Below, piece by piece: positions 44,695 to 57,909 of a DNA stretch of 64,000 nt. The stretch lies in the NCBI GenBank assembly GCA_033032175.1, contig CM065320.1:11055413-11119412 (forward strand). Reading direction: 5' to 3'. The translations under genes and the position numbers were made by a program. How positions within the stretch are numbered: position 1 is the stretch's first letter; the number at the start of each line of letters is the position of its first letter. Source of the stretch: Saturnia japonica. Its lineage: Eukaryota; Arthropoda; Insecta; Lepidoptera; Saturniidae. The notes under the pieces are model-generated. The model worked only from the letters and a program-made list of their open reading frames with translations. It did not search any database and was not told the DNA's origin.

Positions 44695-44960
44695 AATTTA
44701 CCTTTTTACAAAAAAGGCTATACGGCCAGCCTGATGATAAGCGTCTATTGTGTAGCCTATGGACGCTTGTAATACCATAGGTGTCACTAGCGCGTTGCTA
44801 AGCTTAAACCCCCCTTTTCGAAACCCTACTCCCACAGGAACACAACACACGGATTTTTAGCCGCGATCTTCTGTAGGGTGGAGGTATTCCATCAGTCGGA
44901 CTGCCCCCAGTACAATCTCAAAGACATTTCTCTGTGCCCTACCTGTCTTATAGGTCTACC
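44695..44960 (-). repeat. dispersed repeat family F, copy 2
   Basis: The reverse complement matches 16190-16470: GTAGGGCACAGAGAAATGTC, GGAATACCTCCACCCTACAG, AGATCGCGGCTAAAAATCC, TGTTCCTGTGGGAGTAGGG and the end CCTGATG-side TAAGCGTC block. Confidence 0.7.
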
Positions 44961-45022
44961 TTGTTTTTATAGATATTAGGTAAACGAAATGAAAGTCTTA
45001 ATAATAGTATAAAATAAGACAA

Positions 45023-45235
45023 GTGTCTGCTTACTACTGGTTGATCCGTATACCTGAGCTCATCAACAAGGTATTCCGCCGCAAGCCGTGCCTCTACACG
45101 CAAACCGTACACGGCACGCGAATATCGCTCAACTTGATATATGACAAGCTCTTGCTCGCTGTTAACTTATGGAGTTCCTTACACGCTCATAGTGATGTCC
45201 ATATCCTAACGAATGAATATCGAGAAAAGTATTAA
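45023..45235 (+). other. possible exon, strand uncertain
   Basis: A less AT-rich island is open on both strands. On the plus strand it reads SAYYWLIRIPELINKVFRRK, PCLYTQTVHGTRISLNLIYD with mostly G/C third positions. On the minus strand it reads EQELVIYQVERYSRAVYGLR, VEARLAAEYLVDELR between an AACAG acceptor and an AG|GTATAC donor. G/C at third positions favours plus; splice sites favour minus. No family is recognised. Confidence 0.28.
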
Positions 45236-46844
45236 AGTTAATGTAAATCACCACTATCTAGGTACCAAGTAATTAGAGTTCGTATAGCCACGAAGCTCTA
45301 GTGTTGAATTCCCTCCAAGGCCAAATAATCGTTATATGTGTTATAGGTAATTGACATATACTTGGCAATTTGCTATCGTCCACGTGCCAAAAGAATATTT
45401 TGACAAACTTTCAGTATGTACATCTTCATAACGTCTTGGGAATCAACTACCATTTACAGATTAGACCTAACGTGGATAACGCTGATGATAAAAAACGCTG
45501 GATAATTCTGATGATGAAGGAAGATGTGGGATTTTTTTCGTGGGACCATAAAGTAAAATACAGATCCTTCTGTATGGGTCCAAATGTTGGGCAAACCATG
45601 AGCTTAATGAAACGTAAATGCCAATTTTTTTATCTATTATCGATTCTAAAAATTGTTTCAGTAATAAGTACAAAACTACGTTCAGGCTAATGATTATAGG
45701 CTATATTTTATTGTTAGTAAGTTTTATGTAGTAATTAACACGAGCGATTGCTAGTCAACTCATAAATAGAAAGATTTATGATTATAGATTTTGATTAGGT
45801 ATTAGTTTGTTAGGCATGTCTATTATTATAATATCAGATATATTATATCGATATGCTAGCGGTACATCCTTATTATAACCACTTTACATTCAGCGCCTCT
45901 CAGGGTGGCGGCAAACGACTAATCTCTTGATATATCGTTGTTCACCTTCCCTCATCTGAAGCAGATCCCAAAAAGTGGTCCTGTATTACGTGGCGTGGAT
46001 TACCGCCCGTATAGGCTTTGGGGAGACCAAAGCCTCCGTAGTATACGTGTATAATGGACCTCTCTTAAAGTGTTAAGTTGTAACGTACACTTGCTTTATG
46101 GTCAGAAGTATCGCCATTAATTTATATCTACATAACATAATGCTATTAACATATAAAAGTTGACTAAAAATCAAAATATACTTAGTTAGACGTACTTAGA
46201 CGTAAATTAACTTTAGTAATATCTATAAATAAAATGATTGAGGTTTGCCGTTGTGCGCGCATCACGTAAATAATACAGAATATATAATGATCAATTTTTT
46301 ATTTATTTAAGGCCTTAGATACTTGGCCCTTAACTAAAAAAAATATCACGATATCTTCATTCAATATAAAGTTATTAAAGTTAAAAGAAACTACGATTTT
46401 TATAAGCATTACGCGTTCAGCGTTCTTGCTGTGGAGAAGCGGGGATTATAATAATAGTATAGATTAACGCGAATGAAGTCACGGGCAGTTGATAGTCATT
46501 GATAAAAAATATCCTTTTCCACAACATACACGACTTCTAATATGACAAATTTTATTAAAATAAATCCAACCGGCAATGCGCAAACATTCAAACAAACGTA
46601 GTTTCACATTTAAACGTACCCACGTATTTAGATAAATGAAAAGTGGCACATTTCTAACCATCTCAATATAAAAATGTATATTTATTTCTCCTAATAGCAA
46701 CAAAAGATTTGAATTAAACTAAATAGTCAAATCTTCCACAATCATTTTATTTTAAACTCTTCCATTCAAAATCAAAAGAAAATCTCAAAGAGCTTGCGAC
46801 AATCCGTCCCAAGTTTTCAAAACAAACACAAGTCAGTTATCTTG

Positions 46845-46975
46845 AGCCCGGCGGCGCGGCGCGGCGCGGCGGCGGCTCTTCTCGGAGCAAGTTTGACAAA
46901 GCATTTATTGTTAGCGGAGAAGTCGCGGGATCCCGAGACGGGCCGGGATCCGGGACTCGCACGATAACGAGTTCG
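46845..46975. promoter_or_regulatory. GC-rich island with inverted repeat
   Basis: GGCGGCGCGGCGCGGCGCGG (about 46851-46870) is the same low-complexity core as the island at 43.15 kb. It is followed by GGGATCCCGAGACGGGCCGG and GATCCGGGACTCGC, in which GGATCCCG and CGGGATCC form a small inverted repeat. Function unknown. Confidence 0.25.
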
Positions 46976-48186
46976 TGTTAGCATAGACACTTATAAATAT
47001 TGTAAAGTCTGAATACAGTTAGGAACCCATAACATCCTACCTTATATGTAATCATTTAGATATAACGAGTAGCTTCTTCAGTATGCAGGTAACAACAACA
47101 TTTTATCCCTATTATTTGTCAAAGGTATTTATTTTTACGACGCCACATTCCTAAACTCTTCATCAAAAGTAATTATTCAAACATCATTTTATAACTTACG
47201 TTCGTCATTATTAAAGAAAAATAGTTTGAAAATTAATGTTTTCTTTAAAAATATGATTAAATTCAACTAACCTGTAGGAGGTGCCATCTATTAAAAGTCT
47301 TTTGGACTAACGTGACAGCTGTTAGTTAAACTGCTTACATTCTATAATGTTCGGAATATTCACACAGGTCAGCTAGTATTTGTTGAATTTGGAAAAAACA
47401 CGCATGGCCGACGAAAGCACTGAAATTGTCTATTTTCCAGTTTACATTTTTATTAGGTTTCACTAAAATAATTAATATTCAACATTAGGTACGTAGTTTA
47501 TTTTTTCAGTCGGAAAAAACTGTCATCTCATACCACACCAAGCAAAGTTATTCTTGGACATACTTAATGAGTAGGTACTTGTCGAACGACTAAAGGAATC
47601 TGAGGGACATAGCTTTTTAATCAACACTCTATATTGTTGATGTTTTTAAACTGAGAGTTTATCTATTATGCCGTTATATACTTTTACGGTAAGTTTTATA
47701 TTTCTAAAATCTTATTTATTAACACGTGAGGAGACAACTTCGAACTCATTTTTAAGCATATTGCGCGCACGGAGGACTTCGTGTTTTAGCATGATTAAAA
47801 TAGATACTGCGGACCAGTGCCATTGAACTTAGACCCGCCAAAACATTGACACTGGCATTCAGTGAATAAAACGTCGATTGCAATATAAGAACTGTATTCA
47901 AAGAACAAAAAATGGCTGTAAAAGTATTAATAATGAAAGACTAGTCAACGACTAACACGATAGAATCTACGAATGCCACCAACGTAAACTTCAGGAATAA
48001 TTTCTGACGAATCTAAGCAAAACTATGATTTGATTAATTCCTTTATACAACGGAACATCTTTCACTCAGATAGCGTCCCAATGACTGAGTACATCGCATT
48101 ATGCTAAACTGAAGCCATTTCTTTTGGAACTATTCGAGGGACTGACTTTATCTTGTTTCATATTTCACAGGATACGGTTCTGTTTT

Positions 48187-48219
48187 AGTATTACGAACAG
48201 CATCGATGTTCGTAATACT
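48187..48219. repeat. perfect 13-bp hairpin
   Basis: AGTATTACGAACA (48187-48199) and TGTTCGTAATACT (48207-48219) pair perfectly around the loop GCATCGA. No U-tract follows, and the surroundings are non-coding. Confidence 0.7.
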
Positions 48220-48939
48220 GTAGCTTAAGTCCTCTGACTTACCCTAGAAATGTAGGTCAAACTGTTTTATTTTTAGTATAACATACACATATAAAGCTCT
48301 TTAACAGTAAAAAGGAAAACATTGAAGGAAAAAATTCAGGATTTTATAATTATTCTTACACATAATATAAATGTTTGTTTACTTTTAAACTTACATAATT
48401 ATTAGAATCGTTAAAAAGATAATTTTTTGGCATTGAACTTAGACCAATTTTTTCTTTTAATTATTTGAATAAATACAGAATAGGTTTTATTACTAAGGAT
48501 CGATTTATAGTATTTATTATGATCTTATTGGGCCTTAAGATTTGTATCATGTATTACATTCATCTGTGTATTACACTCTTTTCTTTGAGGTAGATGTAGT
48601 AAGTACCGTAAAATGAGAGCTTAAAAATTCTGCAGCATACGTCTGAGTCTTTCGAATCGAGTTGAATTCTTGCCTTTTATTGCCGTATTCCTCTATTTTC
48701 AATTAGGTATAAATAAATCCATTAATTCAAAAATGATTTTTTCTTCAAAGTTTATAAAATTATGATTCCAAAGGTTAACTTCAACCACAATCAAATCTGC
48801 TTTAAATTGGAGATCTCTTTAAAGACGGTGACATTCCTGTTTGCTTGTAATGCAACTGCCTGACAGATTTGCAGCTTCAAAGTTTCTTGTGGTTAATCAA
48901 GTGCTAAAAAAATGTCTGACTACTATTCGAATTTATTTA

Positions 48940-49165
48940 CAGGGTGGTAGGGTTGTCTTGCTCAACTGGGCCGCGACTACCATGCATGTGGTGAAAAGTT
49001 TGTCGTAGTAGCTAAATTTTGCGTGTCGCGTTTCGGGATCAGCCTGTGCATACCCAGTTAAATTTATGCAGGAAGGCATGACAGTGGCAGCCGTCGATCG
49101 ATCACGATCTCTCGGTAGTAGCCTTTGTATTTGGATTAAACTGTGCTTACCATTAGGGATAAACC
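48940..49165 (+). repeat. dispersed repeat family Z, 5' two thirds
   Basis: GGGTGGTAGGGTTGTC, ACTGGGCCGCGACTACCATG, GCGTGTCGCGTTTCGGGATC, AGCCTGTGCATACCCAGTTA, GGAAGGCATGACAGTGGCAG and TTTGGATTAAACTGTGCTTA give the fullest 5' portion of this family. It shows how the 116-bp array unit maps onto it. Confidence 0.6.
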
Positions 49166-49169
49166 CGTC

Positions 49170-52100
49170 AATTTGCTGTGTTACTACAAAAAAAAACTTT
49201 CGCAATACAATTCAAAACTTACTATATTAATCGGCAACCGATTTAAATTAGCAGGTATATATTTTGACATAATGTTTATATTATTGTTGACGAGAAATTA
49301 TAATTTCTCTTCAAATAAGGCGTCCTTGAAATTATTTTCGGAATGTGTTCATAAAATAATTTAATCACTTTTAATCATTTCGGATAAACAAAATCATTGT
49401 ACCCTGTACAGCGAGTCGTCTACTCCAGATATGCTTTGTGAATCCTTTTCATGAAAACGACGGATTAAAACCTCATTTAGTGGGAGCCCGACGCTTCTAC
49501 TACTTAAACGTTATGGCCTAAGAAAATTGTCGCATAATTTAAATAACTTCGTCGAGTCATTTCCATTGTCTTCTGAATCTGAGTCGAAGACGAACTTAAG
49601 TGCATAAATCTTCCCGTTTCTCAAGAGATTCTTCATTTTTGTAAAAGGTATTTATGTCGTTGTCTCTTTTGGGATTGTTTCAAGATAACTGTCACTGTTA
49701 TTAAACATAAAACGGTATAATAAATCTTTGCCGTTTTAAAATAAGTACAACAGATTTTTTCTTTACAGCACTTCGTTTAATTATACATATATTGATACTT
49801 GAGATTATAACTTTAGCTTCCTGAAATGTAAGGATAATTAATTAAATTAGACATTTACTATTATTACCAATATCAATAGCCAAAAAACATTCAAAGTGTG
49901 GCTAAAAACGTGTATCAATGATAAGTTTAAACTAAAAACCAATTTAAAAGTCTCTTTGTTTTTATTGTAATGGAGTAAAAACATAACATGTAAACCATAT
50001 GATGTTAAACAGTCACTGCAGGAAATGGGCATCTATAACCAAACTCATATTAAACTGTAGTACTATGTGAGGTTAGTTACAAAATGAAAACTAGTCCTGG
50101 GAACTAAGTTTGAACATCTCATGTACCTGTGCCTATTGCCAATTATAAATACTCCTCAAATAAGAAAGCTTGTGCAGAACAGTTTAATCCTGCATGAGGT
50201 CTGTCTGCCAAGTACTGCTTAAAAAATTAAAATACCTTTCTTCTAACGCATATTTGGTAAAATTAATTAAATACGTCTAGTTGTCCGATGCGTAAATTTT
50301 GCACATTAAAGAATGCAAGCAATCTAACAGCTGTCGTGTTATTTAAACTGAACAGTAACAGATGTCACCTCTTACCTGTTAGTTGAATATATTTCCATAC
50401 GTTGTTTGGTATTCCTAATTTTTTTTTATGAAAACATTAATTTTAAATTAACTCTTTATTTTTCATCAATCGCCGGTAGCATCAACTTTAATATTATCTT
50501 TGAAACAATAATTTGGATGAAGAATAAAGGGAAATATGGCATTGCAAAAAAAACACCTTTGAAAAATAATATTTAGAGACTTCTCTAACAAAATAAAATA
50601 AGTTAAATTATTAGCAAATAATAAAAATGAATTAGGTAAAAATAACAAATGGGTGAGTCTGAGAGAACATCAAAGGTATTCAGGTATAGCTGTACTGTAG
50701 TCAAACAATTTCTAGACTTAATTGGAAAGCGAACGGGCTTGTGGTGTATTTACTTAGTTCTCGTAGTGACCACGCTGTGTATACAGCTCTTGTCCAACTT
50801 GTATCAAAGATTACAAACGCTTCTATCTGTAACTTACTCGATATAACAATAATGCGTTACTATTACTTTTACTGAAGATTTACTTTTACCAATTAAACTA
50901 AAGTTAAAAAAATACATACCTACATACCGTAGCTGCGTATAGGCCGTAAATTAAAATGTTCTGTATTTTTTTTGTTTTTATTTAATTAAGCATATACACA
51001 TTACGCACTACGCCTATTGGTGTTCGAGAAGATTTCTCAACGGTAATTTTCGTACAAATAAATACTGCATGTTTACAAACTCACACACACATAGGGCCCC
51101 GCGCAAAGATGAGTTGAAGTGTCTATATCTATATCTAAGTGTCAATATGTTGCATTATTTTGCAGTATAAGAACAAAATGAAAGATGAATATACTAGCTT
51201 GGCATAACGACTACACTTCACCTGATAACAAGTAATTTATGGTCAGAGAAAATCAGCGACTACATTGAAATGAAGATAAATCAACAAAACCGTTGCCATA
51301 CCAATCCAATCACCGTTTGTAATACCATGATAAAAGCGAGAAGGCATTGATCCGTCGAAACTGATAACTATTATGGGGATCTTCAACATATAGATCTGAA
51401 GTGTTCAAATTTATAGTATCGGTGAACCACAGAAAATGTAGATTGCGACTGACCGACTACCAACATACTATTACGAAAGAAAAACATAATGTTTTTGAAA
51501 TTACATTTACTACCTACACGTTTAATTGAGTAAGTAAGAAATGAAGGTGCGAATTCACGAATTTTCTCTGTACATTGTTACACTCCAAATCGTCCGCGTA
51601 CACTTCGTAGGATACCACCTACCTATTTATACAGAAATGCCAACAGTAAGTAAGATTAAAACGTTTTTGTTATACGCTTGCAAAAATTATGAAAATGTTG
51701 GCTCGCAGAAATAAATGCCTATATCCAAATATTTCTATTAACTGAAGAGCAATTTTTTTCAAACGCGGACATTTTCCTTCAGATATAAAAGATATTCTAA
51801 CTCGCTGTCGCCATTTCTTCGTCCCTCAATACGTTTTCCACTACAATATTATACGTCGCATTTAAATAAGGTGTATCTTTTACACCTTCTACTTTCCGTT
51901 TAGAAAAAAACTTAACTCAAATATTAATATAATTACTAACCAATTTACCTAAAAGGTTCCCTTCAGAACTTGCGTTATCTTCAAATTTAGAATTCATAGT
52001 AGACGTTTGACGTTTATACTGCTACTCAATTAACCTGATAGCAAATCTGGGAAACGTCATAAACTTTCCACAGGCGCGCGTCGCAGCGCAACTCAAATAC

Positions 52101-52560
52101 AAATTGGTTAATGGAGCTTATTGAGAGCTGCCATCTTGCCGCTAATCAATAAACATAAACGTCGTATTGAAGGATTTAGACACGTAAAGCCGTGTGCTGT
52201 CTTAATCTCGAGAGGGGAAAGTTCAAAGACTTTCCAATTTGAATACAGGGAAGCACTTTGGAAGTCTGTTACTCGTTCTACCTCTAAAACAATTTGATTC
52301 GAAAATTACATGTAGGTATAGAAAAAATTATATTTCGCTATTTCTTATTCAATCGTTTTTAAGTTATTGATTACTATACTTACATGAATAATTCATAAAC
52401 TTTGGATTAAAAAATTTAAATTACTTACTTTAATCGTAAAATAAAACAAACTGTGCAAAGCTTGTATTATGGTAACTAAACAGCTGATATTATATACGTA
52501 TATAGATATATAAAGCCCAGACATACAGCAAAACATTATACTCATCACAAAAAAGTCATT
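49170..52560. other. gene-poor AT-rich region
   Basis: No supported gene or shared repeat is seen. Start-codon-plus-donor coincidences on the minus strand, such as about 50397-50376 (MEIYSTN before GTAAGAGG), occur at the rate expected by chance. Confidence 0.35.
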
Positions 52561-52567
52561 CATGTTC

Positions 52568-52632
52568 TGAAATCGAACCCGCGACCTCTCGACCCAACAC
52601 TACGACTTTCTGGCATTGCGCCACGAGGCTTG
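52568..52632 (-). repeat. tRNA-derived SINE-like fragment
   Basis: On the minus strand CGTGGCGCAATGCCAG (A-box-like, about 52625-52610) and GGTCGCGGGTTCGATTTC (B-box GGTTCGATT, about 52586-52569) have tRNA-like order and spacing. No full cloverleaf with a matching acceptor stem is seen, so it is not called a tRNA gene. Confidence 0.45.
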
Positions 52633-52639
52633 CAACATA

Positions 52640-55020
52640 AATTTTAGTCCTTTGTTAATGTTATGCCTGCAACCAATTTAAATGCAACCCTGTTTGTATT
52701 AACCAAAACAGTGTAAAGGTAAAGCAGCACTCTTAGATGGTGGCACCACACTAGAATACATGAAGCGATTAGCGCTGAGGGTGTGCAATGAAGGCTTTCG
52801 AAGGGTATATATCTTTAAGAAAGATTAACGATCTTCAGGTAAAAGAGCACGCCTGGGGTCGGGCCATAATTAAACGCAATGGATGGAGCATCCCCGAAGA
52901 TTTAGAGTGAGGGGTTGGCGTCTTGCTGAGTTATGATTTCGTTCAAGACGATGTGATTGGCACCCTATAATGAACCGAGTGATTCGACTTTTTGATATAA
53001 AGTGAACAGTCTTGTATTAAACTTATTAACGCAAAAGTATTTAATTCGTATCACGTATCGATAACGAAAGTATCAATTAACGTAAGGGATATTTTATACC
53101 TATTATTGGTTCAGAATGTTGACATCTACAGATAAGTGTATTTAAAATTTTAATATGTTAAAAAATGCCCCTGGTATTACAATTTCTCTTGAAAAAATTA
53201 TTGTAAATAAATCTTGTTAATGTATAAAAATACTGTAAGTCAATGTTTTCAAATATATTTGGCTTTACACCTTACTCACCTCATTCAAACTATATTCTAA
53301 CTTTAAAAAAATTATCTATATAGTTACATGAAGTTGAAAATGCTTTACTAAAATGGTTTTAAAACACTCGTTTATTTTTAGTAGGCAATATTAAAATAAA
53401 TCCAGAAAGGAAGAAAATTGAAAAAAAAAAAATATTATTAATTTATATTATAAATATTGTCTTGTTTTTTTTATTTATCTTACATAAGATTTATAATAAC
53501 CACCCAAAAATAAGAAAACAATTGATAACCCTATGCCTGCTTACATAGGTACTTGATCGCCCCCTTACATCATTTTTTTAAGAATATATATGTTATGATT
53601 ATTTAAATGTCATACCTTAAACTATAAAATAATTTTATTTAACTTATTCTCCGAAATATGTTATTTGAAACTCCGTTGAACGAAAACAAAACTGTGAAAA
53701 GTGAAGGAAAGTAAATAGGTTCATAATAACTTGTTATATTACTAATGTGTTTTTATACTCATATGAAGACCCGAGAGTATACCCCTTGAAGATTACAAGT
53801 CAAAAATGGTTACATTTCTTCCGCGCACCGTGGAGCACGACCACATTGTCGCATATATTACTCGTGGCTTGCCCTCACTTCCCCCTGTAAATGCTATAAA
53901 CGACAAGAAATTTTTTAGAAGATTTTATGCACGAGTATAAATTTTCCATAGTAGTATTTTACTGAAAACTATTTAGGTAACAAAAATTTTCTTTAGTATA
54001 TTAAAATAAATAATAATATGTTATTGACTCTGAAATGTAAAAAAAATTATGTTCAATCTTTAATCCAAGTGTTCAATGTTATACATTTTAATTTTTGTTT
54101 TTGTATATATCTATACTAATATATTCAAAAAAGTTGTATGTATTGTAAGTTTAACCTAATTTAATTTAAAATCTAAAGTATTTGATCAATTTTGATGAAA
54201 CTTTTTTAAACGTTGCTTAGGATTCTAAAAGTGCCATAAACTTATATATTCAATTTAAAAAAAAAAATTGTGTGTATGCACGTAAGAAGATAAATACATA
54301 ATTGACGTAGCAAAACAAATGAAAATCTAAAAATTGTATCCTAATAATAATAGTTTAAATTTATTTTACTGGTTTTTTTATTGTGTAAAAATAATTTAAC
54401 TGTGTAATAAACTTTATTTTAATTAAATAAAAATAAAAATAAATTAAACTTTATATACATAGGAAGTATATGTCATTTTATAATTGATTGACTATATAAA
54501 TTGTCAGAAATTAGAGCAGAAATAAAATTACGATGCGTTCGTTAGCGCTTAACATCCCTAAAACGGCTAATTCATACAATCCACAAACCACTTGTCATCA
54601 GACGCGTCGATTATCCTGACCGCATTCAAATCTGAACCGTACTTATTCTGAAGGAGATATTTAAAAAAAATCGTTTATAAAAAAACATCGGTTACTTTGT
54701 TTTTATCAAAATTCAATCAATACTGTTCGTTCTCCAATTGGGATCAGCCTACCTGATATATTTCCTGGCCTTCAATCCTTTGCAATTTTGTATCTTATCT
54801 GGCGTTAAGCCGACCGTCTGATATCATTGTCTGCTTCAAGCCTGCCCCAGATTAGATTTGAAGAGATTAGAGCATTTGATGCTCTCCGAAACCCTTCAAG
54901 TTTCTCCGTTCGATCTTTTAGTATTATTAAACAAGGGATCAAGTCTTTTTATAATCTTACAAAGCACATTGTGGCCAATCTTAAGTCGATTAAAAGACTT
55001 TAATTAACGATTGTAGCTAT
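52640..55020. other. gene-poor AT-rich region with repeat scraps
   Basis: It holds a small family Z scrap at about 54725-54800 (TTGGGATCAGCCTACCTGA), a TCTATACTAATATATTC repeat start at about 54110, and a GC-rich block at 53820-53885. No gene is supported. Confidence 0.3.
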
Positions 55021-55027
55021 ATATAAT

Positions 55028-55415
55028 TACTAGTTATGCTCCACAATTTCACCCGTGTTAATTTTATTCGACAAAGACCGCGCCGCCAACTCTCCCTTGT
55101 TGTCTATCTTAATAATTGTTCTTCCCGCAAGTACAAAATTATTTCAATTTTTCATTATCTCCTAAACTATGTATCCAAATAACATAGTATAAAGAGCACG
55201 ATTTAATTTCATAAAATTATCTTTATGATGAAGTAACTATTGTTCGTATGGATTAATATGCCATGTCTAAAAATAATAATTATAAATTACCTTTTAATTA
55301 TCAACAAATCTTTGTAACAAAATACCTTATTGTAGGTTATGTATAAGAGATAAGCATATGCTATCGCTGACTTTTTTTAGATATACTAAGTACCAATATT
55401 TTTGTAGAACATTGG
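55028..55415 (+). repeat. dispersed repeat family A, copy truncated at 3' side
   Basis: It runs in parallel with 58275-58640: ACTAGTTATGCTCCACAATT, TTAATTTTATTCGACAAAGA, CATTATCTCCTAAACTATG, GGATTAATATGCCATGTCTA and AGATAAGCATATGCTAT. It stops matching at about GTAGAACATT. Confidence 0.75.
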
Positions 55416-55614
55416 AATTCCGTATTTTCCCATCTTCTTATTTTCCGAATTTGCATTTTATGGTAATCGTGGTTTGTAGCTTATAGCGTATCTTATCAAC
55501 GTTTACATAGCATAATACACTATCACCATATCATGATGTCTCTTGGAAATCACTAAATGCATCATTCCACACTAAGGAAATTATGCTTTTCATATGTTTT
55601 TTTTAATTCTTTAA

Positions 55615-55860
55615 AGCGTTTCGCAAGAATCTCCCCTAATGTTAAGGTTACGATGTGACCCAAGATGGTAACATGCTAAACCTAGTGGGGTGACTGGCTC
55701 TTAAGTACAGTTGCCGTAACTCGCCTATAAGTTTCATCACGAAGTTTTCTTTCACCGAAAGCTCAGGTTCATTGTAGGGATATGAACCTATGTAAACCGA
55801 CGCGGTGTCACTACTACACGCAACCACTGGATAGTTATTACTTCATTTCTTTTGAAATTT
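55615..55860 (-). repeat. dispersed repeat family E-like fragment
   Basis: CCCTAATGTTAAGGTTACGA, TGTGACCCAAGATGG, CTGGCTCTTAAGTACAGTTG and AAGCTCAGGTTCATTG read as the reverse of the GCC-AGT, CATCTTGG and AATGAGCCTG landmarks of family E. Confidence 0.5.
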
Positions 55861-55864
55861 AGAA

Positions 55865-57405
55865 CAATGATATAAAAAATCATTTAGCAAGCAAAGATTG
55901 TAGAAAACCGTAGATTAATCGTTTCAGAATAAGCCGTTAACTGAATGGATCGATTATCAGGATTGTCCGGCAGCGGCAGTGGTCCGTCTGTCACCAGTAT
56001 TCCGGGAGTAATCCGGCACGCTGAGCGGTAACCGGCACACATACCGATATGTCAATTAGGATATTGGATGCGCTAACATACTGTAGAAGACATTTCAGTT
56101 AGATGTTTGTAAGAATTCGCATTGGATTATTGGAAATCGTAAATAGCACATATGCTTTCTCAGTATACACACTAATATTATAAATGCGAAAATACCTACT
56201 CGCAACCCTGTCTCTCTAGAGAAGACACGAGATTAAACATTACGCTAGTATACGATGTACTGGCGATTTCGATTTGAAATACTGAGAAATCTATATTTCT
56301 CCATTAAGCTATGGAAATAAAAATGTCCCAAACTCCTAAAAACTTGATTCAAATTCAAAAATAAAAGAAATTTAGCTCACTGTATATAACATTAATTTTC
56401 TCTGTAATTCAAGTGTTATGCGCGATTGATTTAAGTGTTAAACGGACTTCTATTTCAATATTTCACATAAATATCCATTGTATTTTGAACAAAACAATTC
56501 ATTGTAGACCCTATTTAATTGTACGATACGTTTGTTTTCTGTGAACTAAATATTATTTACCCTTTAAATTGTTTCCAAAAGAGTTTATTCCGATTTATAA
56601 CATACTTACCCTTGTTTAGAACTTAAAAGAATGTATATAAAATGAAATAATAATATTAATATAATAGTAATCTACGTTTCTATTAAAATCAGACATATAT
56701 TCATGCGATGTAGGTAAATAAAATATGCCTCTAGACAGAGTTGACAGTGTACAATTCAAAGTCTAATTGAATTCCGTGTACGCTCAGACAGCCTAAAAAA
56801 TATACTCATTTGAATTTCCAATGCAATTGCAGACGTGCCCTTTTTATAATCCCATTCAGTTGCACTTTAGGAACATCACGATTAGAAGGAGAAAACGCTG
56901 TTTACAAAAATTACGAGCGCCTGAAGGTTGATTGTTTGCAATATTAAGTTTTCGAGTAGATTAATTTATTTTATCATATTAAGCATTAAAGTTATGATAC
57001 ATTTTACGAGTTTAACGTAGGTACTTTATATCAGCAATTCCTAACATGGGCTCTGTGAAAAGTTTAACAAGGTTCCTCGACTCAGTTAAAACTATCATCT
57101 ATTATTTTGGTTGATAATTGATAATTCCATTGTAATAAATATAATTTCGGAATCAACGGTTGTGTCTATAATATAAATATAATAAAGGATTTCTTATTTT
57201 TATTTAATATATAATTGTTTTTATTTGTTATAGGGTCCTTAAAAGAAAAGTTATTTTTTGAATTATTCGACTTAGAAGTTTAAAAACCGCTGCTATAGGC
57301 ATATTTTTTATCACAATATTGTGCATTGTACGTAAGCACATTAAAGATCATTATTTTATGACCTCATCAATTATTGTGTTTAATTTTTATAATAAGATAC
57401 AGATA
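55865..57405. other. gene-poor AT-rich region
   Basis: It contains an ACTAATATTATAAATGCGAA repeat start at about 56169, a type that opens many lepidopteran short repeats. Nothing else is recognised. Confidence 0.3.
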
Positions 57406-57409
57406 TCTA

Positions 57410-57545
57410 TCTATGTTTGGCCTCAATCTCACCAGATGGTAAGTGAAGATGAGGCTGACGATGGATCGCGCTTACTTAATAAATGTCTATTCACTTTCCC
57501 TTTAAAATCTCACAAGTTATATGTTGTAAGTACAGACGCTGTTTC
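57410..57545 (+). repeat. short lepidopteran-type repeat
   Basis: CAATCTCACCAGATGGTAAG, TGAAGATGAGGCTGACGATG and AAATGTCTATTCACT resemble a widespread short repeat with CAGATGGTAAGTGATGATG. The GTAAGT inside is part of the repeat and not a splice donor. Confidence 0.4.
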
Positions 57546-57909
57546 CTTCATTTTTTCAAACTCATTGCTGTTTTTATTTTTATTATTTCATATGTAAAAT
57601 ACATTTTGCATATTTTCTATGACTAATACATACTTTATGAGGTACCCACACTTATCTTAACTTGAAAGTAACTTCTACTTTTCCATGATATAGACTGAAT
57701 GTATAAAGTAACTTCTTGCTTGAGGAAGTTTTGCTGAGCTTATTTCAAGAAACAATAAACTTAAAGTTACGAGTTATTATGATACTTAGCAGTAAATCTA
57801 GTATATATTTTTTAAGATTATATTCCAATCCGCACACCTTTTTTTCTTCGACTGCACTCTATAGACGTGAAGAATTTAAAATTTCTGGGTTCAAATGAAA
57901 TTACGCGAC

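Noticed and set aside
45370..45690. 106-codon plus-strand protein
   Set aside because: AT-rich, no recognisable motif, and the opposite strand is open too.
50376..50397. Start-codon exon MEIYSTN before GTAAGAGG on the minus strand
   Set aside because: Only seven codons in AT-rich DNA with no supporting promoter or conservation cue.
52568..52632. True tRNA gene
   Set aside because: A- and B-box-like blocks are present, but no acceptor-stem pairing or anticodon loop could be drawn.
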